64,000 nt of DNA, taken from the NCBI RefSeq assembly GCF_000178975.2, contig NC_015064.1, positions 1,240,001 to 1,304,000 on the forward strand, written 5' to 3'. Shown piece after piece: positions 25,672-32,646 of this stretch. The notes beneath the pieces were generated by a model. It did not search any database and was not told the origin of the DNA. It saw only the letters and a program-made list of their open reading frames with translations. Every line of letters starts with the position of its first letter. Within the stretch, counting starts at the first letter, position 1. Made by a program: the position numbers and the translations under genes. This DNA is from Granulicella tundricola MP5ACTX9 (lineage in GTDB: Bacteria; Acidobacteriota; Terriglobia; Terriglobales; Acidobacteriaceae).

Positions 25672-26931
25672 TTATGTGGCGGGGATGAGGCCCATCTGCT
25701 GGTAGATGGGGCGGATGATGGCTCGGATCTTGGGGAGTTCAAAGGTGAACCAGAGGGAGGCTGCGAGGCAGAGGGCTCCGGTGATCATGACGGTGTGGGG
25801 TGCGCCGATGCGGTCGGCGAGGGCTCCGGCGAAGAGGCTGCCGAAGGGCGACGCGCCGAAGAAGGCCATGGTGTAGTAGCTCATCGCACGGACACGCTTG
25901 TCTTCCGGGACGAGGGACTGGATGACGGTGTTGCTGACGGAGGCGGCCTGGAGCATGCCGAAGCCGACTAGTGCGATGAGGACCATCGAGAGCCAGAAGG
26001 TGTGGGAGAGGCCGAAGAGGATGAGGGCCACTCCAAGCATGGCGGAGGCGACCTGCAACATGCGGGTGAGGCCAACGACTGTCTTGCGGAAGGCGAGCGA
26101 GAGGGCTGAGGTGAGTGCGCCTACTCCTGATGCTCCCATGAGCCAGCCGAGGGTGGCTGCTCCGCCGTGCAGGACCTGGGCGGCGAAGAGCGGGAGCAGG
26201 ACGGACCAGGAGTAGCCGAGGAGGCTGATGAGCGCGAAGAGCAGAAGGATGGTGCGGATGGGGCGGAAGGTGCTGACGTAGTCCCAGCCTTCTCGCATCT
26301 GCTCCCACATGGTGGCCTTGCTGCGAGAGAGGTTGAGGGGCTTGATGTGCATGAGGAGGAGTGAGGCAATGACGGCGAAGTAGCTGAGGCCGTCGATGAG
26401 GAAGCAGGTGCCTTCCCCGTAGACGGCGACGATGACGCCGGCGATGGCGGGGCCTATGAGCCGTGCGCCGTTGGCCATGGAGGAGTTGATGGCGATGGCG
26501 TTGCTGAGGTCGTTGCGGTCTTCCACCATCTGGACGAGGAAGGACTGGCGGCCGGGCATGTCGAAGGCGTTGATGACGCCCTGGAGGGCGGTGAGGGCGA
26601 TGATCTCCGGGAGGGTGATGATGTGGGCGAGGGTGAGGGCGGCGAGGGCGAAGGATTGGATGCCGGCGGCGGCCTGGGTCCAGATGAGAAGCTGGCGGCG
26701 CTCAAAGCGCTCTACCCAGACGCCGGCGAAGGGGCCGAGGAGGAAGGAGACAATCTGGCCGGAGAAGGTGACGACGCCGAGCAGCAGGGCCGAGTGGGTG
26801 AGGTGATAGACGAGCCAGGTGGTGGCGAGCCGGGTCATCCAGGTGCCGATGACGGAGATGCTCTGGCCGAAGAAGAAGAGCTGGAAGTTTCGGTGGCGAA
26901 GGGCTCGCCAGGCGTGGGAGAAGGAGCTCAT
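25672..26931 (-). CDS. MFS transporter (EntS/multidrug-exporter type)
   Basis: A 419-residue major facilitator superfamily protein with about twelve hydrophobic segments. The start LRHRNFQLFFFGQSISVIGTWM is characteristic of the EntS-like exporter branch, and GPFAGVWVERFERRQLL matches the loop 2-3 motif (G-x-x-x-D/E-R-x-x-R-R). Its start codon overlaps the stop of the upstream MarR gene by 4 nt (ATGA), so the regulator and the pump form one unit. That layout is typical of substrate-induced efflux. The exported compound is unknown. Confidence 0.9.
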   Translation of the reverse strand: MSSFSHAWRALRHRNFQLFFFGQSISVIGTWMTRLATTWLVYHLTHSALLLGVVTFSGQIVSFLLGPFAGVWVERFERRQLLIWTQAAAGIQSFALAALTLAHIITLPEIIALTALQGVINAFDMPGRQSFLVQMVEDRNDLSNAIAINSSMANGARLIGPAIAGVIVAVYGEGTCFLIDGLSYFAVIASLLLMHIKPLNLSRSKATMWEQMREGWDYVSTFRPIRTILLLFALISLLGYSWSVLLPLFAAQVLHGGAATLGWLMGASGVGALTSALSLAFRKTVVGLTRMLQVASAMLGVALILFGLSHTFWLSMVLIALVGFGMLQAASVSNTVIQSLVPEDKRVRAMSYYTMAFFGASPFGSLFAGALADRIGAPHTVMITGALCLAASLWFTFELPKIRAIIRPIYQQMGLIPAT

Positions 26932-27377
26932 GGCTGGTTGCTTTCAAGCAGGCGCTCTATGATCCTGCCGGCCGCGAAGAGCGTCTGCTGGTCCTGTTTG
27001 TCGAGCTGCGCGATGGCGTGGGTGATCCAGGTGCGTTTCGCCTCGCGCACACTCTTTTGGGTGGCTTCACCCTTCCTGGTGAGGACGAGGTTGACCTGGC
27101 GGCCGTCGGTGGGGTGGGGCTGGCGGGCGATCATGCCGCCCTGTTCGAGGGTTGCGATGATGGGGCGCATGGACTGCGGGCGCATGCCTTCGACACGGGC
27201 GAGATCCGCTGTCGTGGCGGGACCGTCTTTGGCGAGGCGATTGAGGACTCGGGCTTCGGTCCAGGAGAGCTCGTGGGAGGCGGCCGCGGCTCGCGAACGG
27301 CGGACGAGGAGACCGATGGATTGGGTGAACTCGGCGATGTCTCGGTCAAAGGCTTTGCCGGGTGCTTTGCTGCTCAT
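26928..27377 (-). CDS. MarR-family transcriptional regulator
   Basis: A 149-residue winged-helix repressor. The winged-helix DNA-binding core runs from LSWTEARVLNRLAKDGPATTADLARVEG to the beta-wing with RQVNLVLTRKGE. It is translationally coupled (4-nt overlap) to the MFS exporter downstream, so it most likely regulates that exporter and itself in response to a small ligand. A self-complementary CTTGCAAG lies upstream at 27407-27414 and could be part of the operator. Confidence 0.9.
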   Translation of the reverse strand: MSSKAPGKAFDRDIAEFTQSIGLLVRRSRAAAASHELSWTEARVLNRLAKDGPATTADLARVEGMRPQSMRPIIATLEQGGMIARQPHPTDGRQVNLVLTRKGEATQKSVREAKRTWITHAIAQLDKQDQQTLFAAGRIIERLLESNQP

Positions 27378-27462
27378 GAAGCGATTCTACAAAATAGACA
27401 GGTAGGCTTGCAAGTTTTGCTGTTTATCGCTTGTTGTGTGCAAGCAGTCGGACCAGCGTGGA

Positions 27463-27498
27463 AACCCATGTCCCAGAGGCGGGACATGGGGCACCCAG
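27463..27498. repeat. 36-bp palindromic repeat (family E), intergenic
   Basis: AACCCATGTCCC-AGAGGC-GGGACATGGGGCACCCAG: arms CCCATGTCCC/GGGACATGGG pair perfectly over 10 bp. It lies between the stop of the TetR gene and the start of the MarR gene. Confidence 0.88.
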
Positions 27499-27508
27499 TC
27501 GTGGCTTG

Positions 27509-28141
27509 TCAGGTTGTGGAGCAGGCTTTGAGGTAGGAGGTGGCGAAGAAGATGAGTTCGGCGCGGAGGGCGTCGATGCGCTTCTCCGGGGACGGGGTTT
27601 CGAGGAGGCGGCGACTCACGCCGTTCATGGCGCCCTGGAGCATCAGCGCGACGAGTTGGGGGTCGGAGGTGAGGCGGTCCGAGGAGGACTCCAGCATGGC
27701 GACGATGGCCTTGTTGGAGCGGTCGCCGATCTGGCGGACGATCTTTGCGGCGTCAAGGTCTGAGCTGACGGCGTAGAGGGCTACGCTGGTTTTGGGGTGA
27801 CGCATCTTGGCGGCGAGAAAGGCAGTGATGAGCGCGGAGATCTGCTGGGCGAGGGGCTGGCCTCTTTGTTGAAGGCTCGCCTGCTCGACGGAGCTGGTGA
27901 CGTCTTCCAGGTGGTTGCGGAGGGCGGCCTGGAGGAGGGAACTTTTGTTCGGGAAGTACTGGTAAAGTGTTCCGACGGAGACGCCGGCGCGTTGGGCTAC
28001 GCGGGTGGTGGTGAGACGGTCCTTGCCGAGAGAGAGTAAAACCTGAATGGTGGCTTGAAGGATGGCGTCGACGCTGGCTGCAGAACGGGCCTGCACGGGC
28101 GATTTACGGGGTTCAAAGATGGTATCCGGGGTGCGTGGCAA
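27509..28141 (-). CDS. TetR-family transcriptional regulator
   Basis: A 210-residue TetR repressor. The N-terminal helix-turn-helix is clear (LTTTRVAQRAGVSVGTLYQYFPNKSSLL, residues about 43-70), followed by an unrecognised ligand-binding domain. It is divergent from the aldo/keto reductase gene with 81 bp between starts, so it likely controls that gene and itself. No convincing long palindrome was found in the 81-bp gap. Confidence 0.9.
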   Translation of the reverse strand: MPRTPDTIFEPRKSPVQARSAASVDAILQATIQVLLSLGKDRLTTTRVAQRAGVSVGTLYQYFPNKSSLLQAALRNHLEDVTSSVEQASLQQRGQPLAQQISALITAFLAAKMRHPKTSVALYAVSSDLDAAKIVRQIGDRSNKAIVAMLESSSDRLTSDPQLVALMLQGAMNGVSRRLLETPSPEKRIDALRAELIFFATSYLKACSTT

Positions 28142-28222
28142 ATGCGAACTCCTAACCTGAAGCTTTCTTCATCTAACCACAGGTACGGCCGAGAGGCCTG
28201 CAGAGACGAGAGGGATGACGAG

Positions 28223-29101
28223 ATGACGAATCGATTGAGTTTGGGCGGGAGCTTTACGTTTCCGGGAACGACGATGACGGTGAAGCGCATGGGCTATGGC
28301 GCGATGCAACTTGCGGGTCCACATGTTTGGGGACCGCCGAAGGATCGGGCTGCGGCTGTGGGGGTGCTGCGCGAGGCGATCGAGGATGGGGTGGATCACA
28401 TCGACACGAGCGATTTCTATGGGCCGCATGTGACGAACCAGATCATCAAGGAGGCGCTGCATCCTTACAAGGATGGATTGGTGATCGTGTCGAAGCTGGG
28501 GGCGAAGCGCGGGGACGACGCGAGCTGGAATGCGGCGAACTCGCGGCAGGAATTGATTGATGGATTGCATGACAACCTGCGGAACCTGGGGTTGGATGCG
28601 ATGGATGTGGTGAACTTTCGGGCGTGGGGCCGGACGGGGCCTGAGCCGGGGTCGATTGCGGAGCCCTTCAGCGTGCTTGCGGAGCTGCAGCAGCAGGGGT
28701 TGATCAAGCACCTGGGGCTGAGCAATGTGACCGCGGAGCAGGTGGCGGAGGCGCAGACGATCGCCCCGGTGGTGTGCGTGCAGAATCAGTACAACCTGGC
28801 TGATCGTAAGGACGATGCTTTGATCGACCTGCTGGCGAAGCAGGGGATACCGTATGTGCCGTTCTTCCCGCTGGGCGGATTCACTCCGCTGCAGGCCTCC
28901 GAGCTGGATGGCGCGGCGGCGAAGCTGAAGGCTACTCCGATGCAGGTGGCGCTGGCGTGGCTGCTGCAACGGTCGGCGAATGTGTTGTTGATTCCGGGGA
29001 CTTCGTCGATTGGGCATCTGCGGGAGAATCTCGAGGCTGCGGAGATTGCGCTGCCGGAGGAGATGATCGCGGAGTTGGATGGGATTGGGGCGGCGAAATA
29101 A
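28223..29101 (+). CDS. Aldo/keto reductase family oxidoreductase
   Basis: A 292-residue (alpha/beta)8 NADPH-dependent reductase. Features are GYGAMQLAG near the start, catalytic DTSDFYG (Asp and Tyr, about residues 60-66), the SKLG lysine (about residue 95) and the C-terminal PGTSSIGHLRENLEAA cofactor segment. The usual catalytic His position in this type (NFRAW) is Asn-Phe-Arg; such variants occur in the family. The ATG at 28223 follows GAGAGGG; upstream in-frame codons overlap the divergent TetR gene and are not likely used. Confidence 0.88.
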   Translation: MTNRLSLGGSFTFPGTTMTVKRMGYGAMQLAGPHVWGPPKDRAAAVGVLREAIEDGVDHIDTSDFYGPHVTNQIIKEALHPYKDGLVIVSKLGAKRGDDASWNAANSRQELIDGLHDNLRNLGLDAMDVVNFRAWGRTGPEPGSIAEPFSVLAELQQQGLIKHLGLSNVTAEQVAEAQTIAPVVCVQNQYNLADRKDDALIDLLAKQGIPYVPFFPLGGFTPLQASELDGAAAKLKATPMQVALAWLLQRSANVLLIPGTSSIGHLRENLEAAEIALPEEMIAELDGIGAAK

Positions 29102-29104
29102 AGG

Positions 29105-29195
29105 TGTGCCCGGCACTATGTGCCGGGCCTTCAGCCCTTGAGATTTTGGGTGGTCTTACCTAGGCCTTCGGCCTAGGCTGTTATGTGCCGGGCCT
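29105..29195. repeat. Tandem GC-rich hairpins between convergent genes
   Basis: CCCGGCACTATGTGCCGGG (about 29109-29127) and CCTAGGCC-TTC-GGCCTAGG (29159-29177), with GTGCCGGGCC repeated near 29184. They may act as a transcription barrier between the convergent aldo/keto reductase and ispF genes but lack a T-run. Confidence 0.7.
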
Positions 29196-29206
29196 TTGGC
29201 CCTCTC

Positions 29207-29821
29207 TTACGTGAGGTCGTCGGTGTCGAAGGCGGGGACCTTGCGGCCTAGGGCGGAGGTGTCGCGGACTCCGACTACGAGGCTTTCTACTACTTCGTTG
29301 ACGTCTTCTATGTCGGCGGTGGCGGCCATCTTGCTGGAGCCCTCGCCGCTGGCGAGGCTTTCGAGCAGGACGGTGGCGTAGGCTACTGCGACTCCGTCCT
29401 GATTGAGGCCTTCAGGGGTTTTGGCCTTGATGCCGACCTCGCCTGGTTTGATCTCCAGGAGTTCGGCTACGCGCTCGCGGAGCTCGTTGGCGATGGGGAC
29501 GATCTTGGGGCGCATCATGACGAGGACGGTGTCCACGTTGACGATCTTGTAGCCGGCGGAGTGGATCTCTTCAAGCGCAGTGCGGAGGAAGAGGCTGGAG
29601 GCTGCGCCCTTCCAGCGGGGGTCGCTGGGGGGGAAGAAGGTGCCGATGTCGCCGGCGGAGACTGCGCCGAGGAGGGCGTCGGTGATGGCGTGGAGGAGGA
29701 CGTCGCCGTCCGAGTGGCCGGCGAGGCCTTCGGTGTGGTCGATCTCAAGGCCGCCGATGACGAGGGGGACGCCTGCCTTGAAGGAGTGCGAGTCGAAGCC
29801 GAAGCCTATGCGCATGCTCAT
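29207..29821 (-). CDS. ispF: 2-C-methyl-D-erythritol 2,4-cyclodiphosphate synthase
   Basis: Fifth step of the MEP pathway: forms the cyclodiphosphate from CDP-ME-2-phosphate. Metal ligands Asp10 and His12 (GFDSH) and His44 (SDGDVLLHA), plus the KTPEGLNQDGVA segment near 145, are present. At 204 residues it carries a C-terminal extension of about 45 residues beyond the usual end at the ATVLL strand; the tail has no recognised motif. Its start overlaps the ispD stop by 4 nt, so ispD-ispF are coupled. Confidence 0.95.
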   Translation of the reverse strand: MSMRIGFGFDSHSFKAGVPLVIGGLEIDHTEGLAGHSDGDVLLHAITDALLGAVSAGDIGTFFPPSDPRWKGAASSLFLRTALEEIHSAGYKIVNVDTVLVMMRPKIVPIANELRERVAELLEIKPGEVGIKAKTPEGLNQDGVAVAYATVLLESLASGEGSSKMAATADIEDVNEVVESLVVGVRDTSALGRKVPAFDTDDLT

Positions 29822-30552
29822 CGGGTGCCTCCGGTCTTGATGTCGGTGTGGGCGAGGTAGAACTCAGCTAGTTCGAGGTCGCCGGGTTGGGTGATCTTGA
29901 AGTTGCGTGCGGAGCCTGGGACGACGTGGACCTGGACGTTGGAGCGCTCGAGGAGGCTGGACTCGTCGGTGCCGGAGAACTCGTCGCCTTCGGCTTCGTC
30001 GAAGGCTTTTTTGAGGAGGTGGAAGCGTGCGCCCTGGGGGGTCTGGGCGTGGACGACGCGCTCGCGTGGGATGGTGGAGGAGACGATTGCGCCGTCGGCG
30101 GTGCGCTCGACCTGCTTGATGGTGTCCACGGCGGGCATGCCGACGATGGCTGCGCCGTATTTGGCGATGGCCTCGATGGTGCGCTCGATGGTGGCGGGCT
30201 CGATGAGGGGGCGGACGGCGTCGTGGACGAGGACGATATCGTCGGGGGCGCAGTCGAGGGTGGCGAGGGCGTTGGCTACGGAGCCCTGGCGGTGCTCGCC
30301 GCCTTCGACCACCTTTACCTTGGCGTCCAGGGAGAAGCGGTGGATGAGCTCGGTGACGCGCTCAACCTCTGGAGCTCGGACGGCGACGAGGATCTGGGCG
30401 ACGGAATCGACGGCGAGAAAGGCTCGGAGCGAGTGGACGAGGACCGGGACGCCGGCGATGGTGACGAACTGCTTGGCGGCTGCGGGCTTATCGCCACCGG
30501 AGGACATGCGTGTGCCGATACCGGCTGCGGGGAGGATTACGAAGACTTGCAT
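29818..30552 (-). CDS. ispD: 2-C-methyl-D-erythritol 4-phosphate cytidylyltransferase
   Basis: Third step of the MEP pathway: couples MEP with CTP to give CDP-ME. Signature LPAAGIGTRM (about residues 7-16), KQFVTIAGVPVL, and VLVHDAVRP (about 103-111) are intact. Length 244 residues is normal. It heads ispD-ispF; dxr of the same pathway is at 40.4-41.6 kb and uppS, which uses the products, at 44.5 kb. Confidence 0.95.
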   Translation of the reverse strand: MQVFVILPAAGIGTRMSSGGDKPAAAKQFVTIAGVPVLVHSLRAFLAVDSVAQILVAVRAPEVERVTELIHRFSLDAKVKVVEGGEHRQGSVANALATLDCAPDDIVLVHDAVRPLIEPATIERTIEAIAKYGAAIVGMPAVDTIKQVERTADGAIVSSTIPRERVVHAQTPQGARFHLLKKAFDEAEGDEFSGTDESSLLERSNVQVHVVPGSARNFKITQPGDLELAEFYLAHTDIKTGGTR

Positions 30553-30576
30553 AGCTGATGGAGTATACCAAGGGGA

Positions 30577-30611
30577 GATCGGGGACCAGGGCTTAGGGCC
30601 CAGGTATCAGG
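30577..30611. repeat. Heptamer array (NNNCAGG-type), intergenic
   Basis: Degenerate 7-nt units GATCGGG, GACCAGG, GCTTAGG, GCCCAGG, TATCAGG lie just upstream of ispD. Same period as the arrays in lhr and penicillin acylase. Confidence 0.7.
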
Positions 30612-30687
30612 CCATGGGGCCGGCTTTAATGGGCTTTGGTGTAGGGGTTTGGGTGTTGATGAGGCTGCGGCTGGTCCAGATTCGGGC

Positions 30688-32490
30688 TCATATGCTTGAG
30701 GGGCTCCTTCTTATGAAGAGGCAGAGGAGGATGAGGGCGGCCAGGAGGGAGATGATGCGTCCGAGAGGCTGGTAGTAGGGGTGGGTGGGGATGAGGTCGA
30801 TGGTGTCGGTGCCGGCGGGGATGGCGAGGGCGATGAGGCCGTCGGTGCGGTCGAGGATGGGGGCTGGGTGGTGGTTGAGCTCGACCGTCCAAAGCGGGAA
30901 GCTGCGGCGGTTGAGGATGAGGGTCTGCGGGGTGGTAGGGGTGAGGGTTAAGTGGTTTGGGGCTGGGCCGGGGGGAAGGCTGGTTGGGGCGGGGGTGTCG
31001 GCGGAGGCGGTTTGGTCTTTTGTTTGGGGGGTGAGCCAGTAGGGTGGATCTTCGGGATGGAGGGCTTCGGGGTCGGCTTCGGTTGGGGTGTATTCGTCGG
31101 TGGGCTCGGTGCCCAGGGGGGAGTGGTAGAGGGCGGCGCGGGACTCGGGGGTGTCGGGGGTGTCGCAGGACTGCTGGAAGGTGTGCCAGGCGGGGAGGAT
31201 GAGGATGGCGAGGAGCGGTGTGCAGAGGATGGCGCGGGGGTAGGGTTTGAGGGCTATGGCGATCGCTACGGCGCAGATGGGGGCTAGCAGGGCTAAGAGA
31301 CGCCAGGGGAACTGGAGGAAAGCTAGTTGGGGGGTGTGGGTCCAGATGGGGAGGGAGATGGGGGTTAGGAGAGCGGCTATGAGGATGGCAAGTAGGGTTA
31401 GGGGTAGGGTGGGGAGGGTTTTTCTTCCAGCTATCAGCCTCCAGCTATGAGCTTCCAGCCTGGTCGTGGCTGGGGTGGGGGTTGTGGTGGGGGAATTTCT
31501 ACGAGCTGTAAGTCGTAAGCCGTAAGTTGAGAGTAAGGCCGCGGTGGTGGCGGCTATGAGGATGCAGGCGATGAGGGAGGCGGTGTGGAGGACTACGTCG
31601 TGGTCGGCGTCCGGGGTGTGGTGGAAGAGGAAGTTGTCGGCGGGGGACATGCCGGGGATGACGGCCATGCTGATTTGGACGTAACGGCGGTTGAGGGCGG
31701 CGGGGAGGATGTAGAAGGCTGCCAGGGCCAGGCCTAGGGTTGTGGCGGTTAAGACTGTTAGGGCTAAGTGGAGATTTGTGGCGGGGTCGCGCATTCGCGC
31801 GATGCCCATCCTAATCGCGAAGAGACTGCGATGAGGATGGGGCACACGAGGTTTGGTCCGGGCTTCCTTCCTGGCTTCGACGAAAGGGGGGGTGGCTAGG
31901 CGTATCAGGGTTAGGACGGCCAGGGTGTAGCTGGCCATGACGGCGGCGGGGGCGTTGGTGAGCCAGAGGAGGGCCAGGGGGATTGCTATCGCGACTATTT
32001 TGGGGCGGGGGGTGAGGATGGCTGCGAAGAGGAGGGGGATGAAGGCGGCGGCGAGGAGCTCGGCGTAGGCGGTGCGCTCGTACGCGGTGAAGAGCATGTA
32101 CGGGTTGGCCAGGTAGAGGATGGAGGCTACTGTTGCGGCGGCGGGTGTGGTGTAAGGCGATGCGAAGCGGTGGAGGGTGAGGCCGGAGAGGGTGAGGGCG
32201 AGCCAGGTGAAGGCGATGGGAACGTAGTGGAAAGGCAGGATTGCCGTCAGGGCTGCGCCGAGGAGCCAGGAGAGGGGTGGGTAGAAGAGGAAGCGGGGCT
32301 CGCCGGCGTTGTAGGCGGGGGTGAAGGCCCAGGTGGGCCAGACGAGATGGTGGAGCTGGGTGTTGACCTCGAGCCAGTTGAGGAGGTGGAAGTCGAAGTC
32401 GTGGCCGCAGGATGGGCCGTGGATGAGCATGGGGAGGATTGCCAGGAAGGCTGCCAGCGGGATGAGGTATCGGTGTGCGCGGCTGGGCAT
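30688..32490 (-). CDS. Large polytopic membrane protein (PTPS-related/GT-C-like)
   Basis: A 600-residue membrane protein with a dozen or so hydrophobic segments and a periplasmic-looking C-terminal part before a final membrane segment. The N-terminal GHDFDFHLLNWLE and GEPRFLFYPPLSWLLG motifs match the 6-pyruvoyl-tetrahydropterin-synthase-related membrane family, thought to be GT-C-type glycosyltransferases; the assignment is tentative. Three repeat elements are read in frame: a family D palindrome (residues about 214-230, loop), and two heptamer arrays (near 321-328 and 343-355). They fall in loops between membrane segments, so the frame and likely the topology are kept. Confidence 0.75.
   Translation of the reverse strand: MPSRAHRYLIPLAAFLAILPMLIHGPSCGHDFDFHLLNWLEVNTQLHHLVWPTWAFTPAYNAGEPRFLFYPPLSWLLGAALTAILPFHYVPIAFTWLALTLSGLTLHRFASPYTTPAAATVASILYLANPYMLFTAYERTAYAELLAAAFIPLLFAAILTPRPKIVAIAIPLALLWLTNAPAAVMASYTLAVLTLIRLATPPFVEARKEARTKPRVPHPHRSLFAIRMGIARMRDPATNLHLALTVLTATTLGLALAAFYILPAALNRRYVQISMAVIPGMSPADNFLFHHTPDADHDVVLHTASLIACILIAATTAALLSTYGLRLTARRNSPTTTPTPATTRLEAHSWRLIAGRKTLPTLPLTLLAILIAALLTPISLPIWTHTPQLAFLQFPWRLLALLAPICAVAIAIALKPYPRAILCTPLLAILILPAWHTFQQSCDTPDTPESRAALYHSPLGTEPTDEYTPTEADPEALHPEDPPYWLTPQTKDQTASADTPAPTSLPPGPAPNHLTLTPTTPQTLILNRRSFPLWTVELNHHPAPILDRTDGLIALAIPAGTDTIDLIPTHPYYQPLGRIISLLAALILLCLFIRRSPSSI
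31428..31462. repeat. Heptamer array (CAGCTAT/CAGCCTC/GAGCTTC), inside membrane protein gene
   Basis: Units CAGCTAT, CAGCCTC, CAGCTAT, GAGCTTC, CAGCCTG at 7-nt spacing; the same unit type appears at 57206-57247. Confidence 0.82.
31508..31528. repeat. Heptamer array (GTAAGTC/GTAAGCC/GTAAGTT), inside membrane protein gene
   Basis: Three 7-nt units in a row (21 nt, seven codons), read in frame in a loop of the membrane protein. Confidence 0.75.
31801..31850. repeat. Family D palindrome, inside membrane protein gene
   Basis: CCCATCCTAATCGC pairs with GCGATGAGGATGGG (one mismatch) and is followed by GCACACGAG. Intergenic copies are at 35529, 38010 and 44385. Confidence 0.82.
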
Positions 32491-32576
32491 GGAGAGAGTT
32501 TACTTGTGACCTACCGCAGCCCGTGAGCGACGTGCCGTTGAACAGCATCGATGGAGTTCTTTTGGCATTCCCTCAG

Positions 32577-32630
32577 CGGCTAAAGCCGGATTCTTGCTTG
32601 TGCGGTCAGCGGCGGGACTGAAGTCCCGCC
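32577..32630. repeat. Paired palindromes (family C, diverged copy)
   Basis: CGGCTAAAGCCG (32577-32588) and GGCGGGACT-GA-AGTCCCGCC (32611-32630), both perfect hairpins, lie after the penicillin acylase stop. Confidence 0.75.
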
Positions 32631-32646
32631 CTTTCAAAACGTGGCC

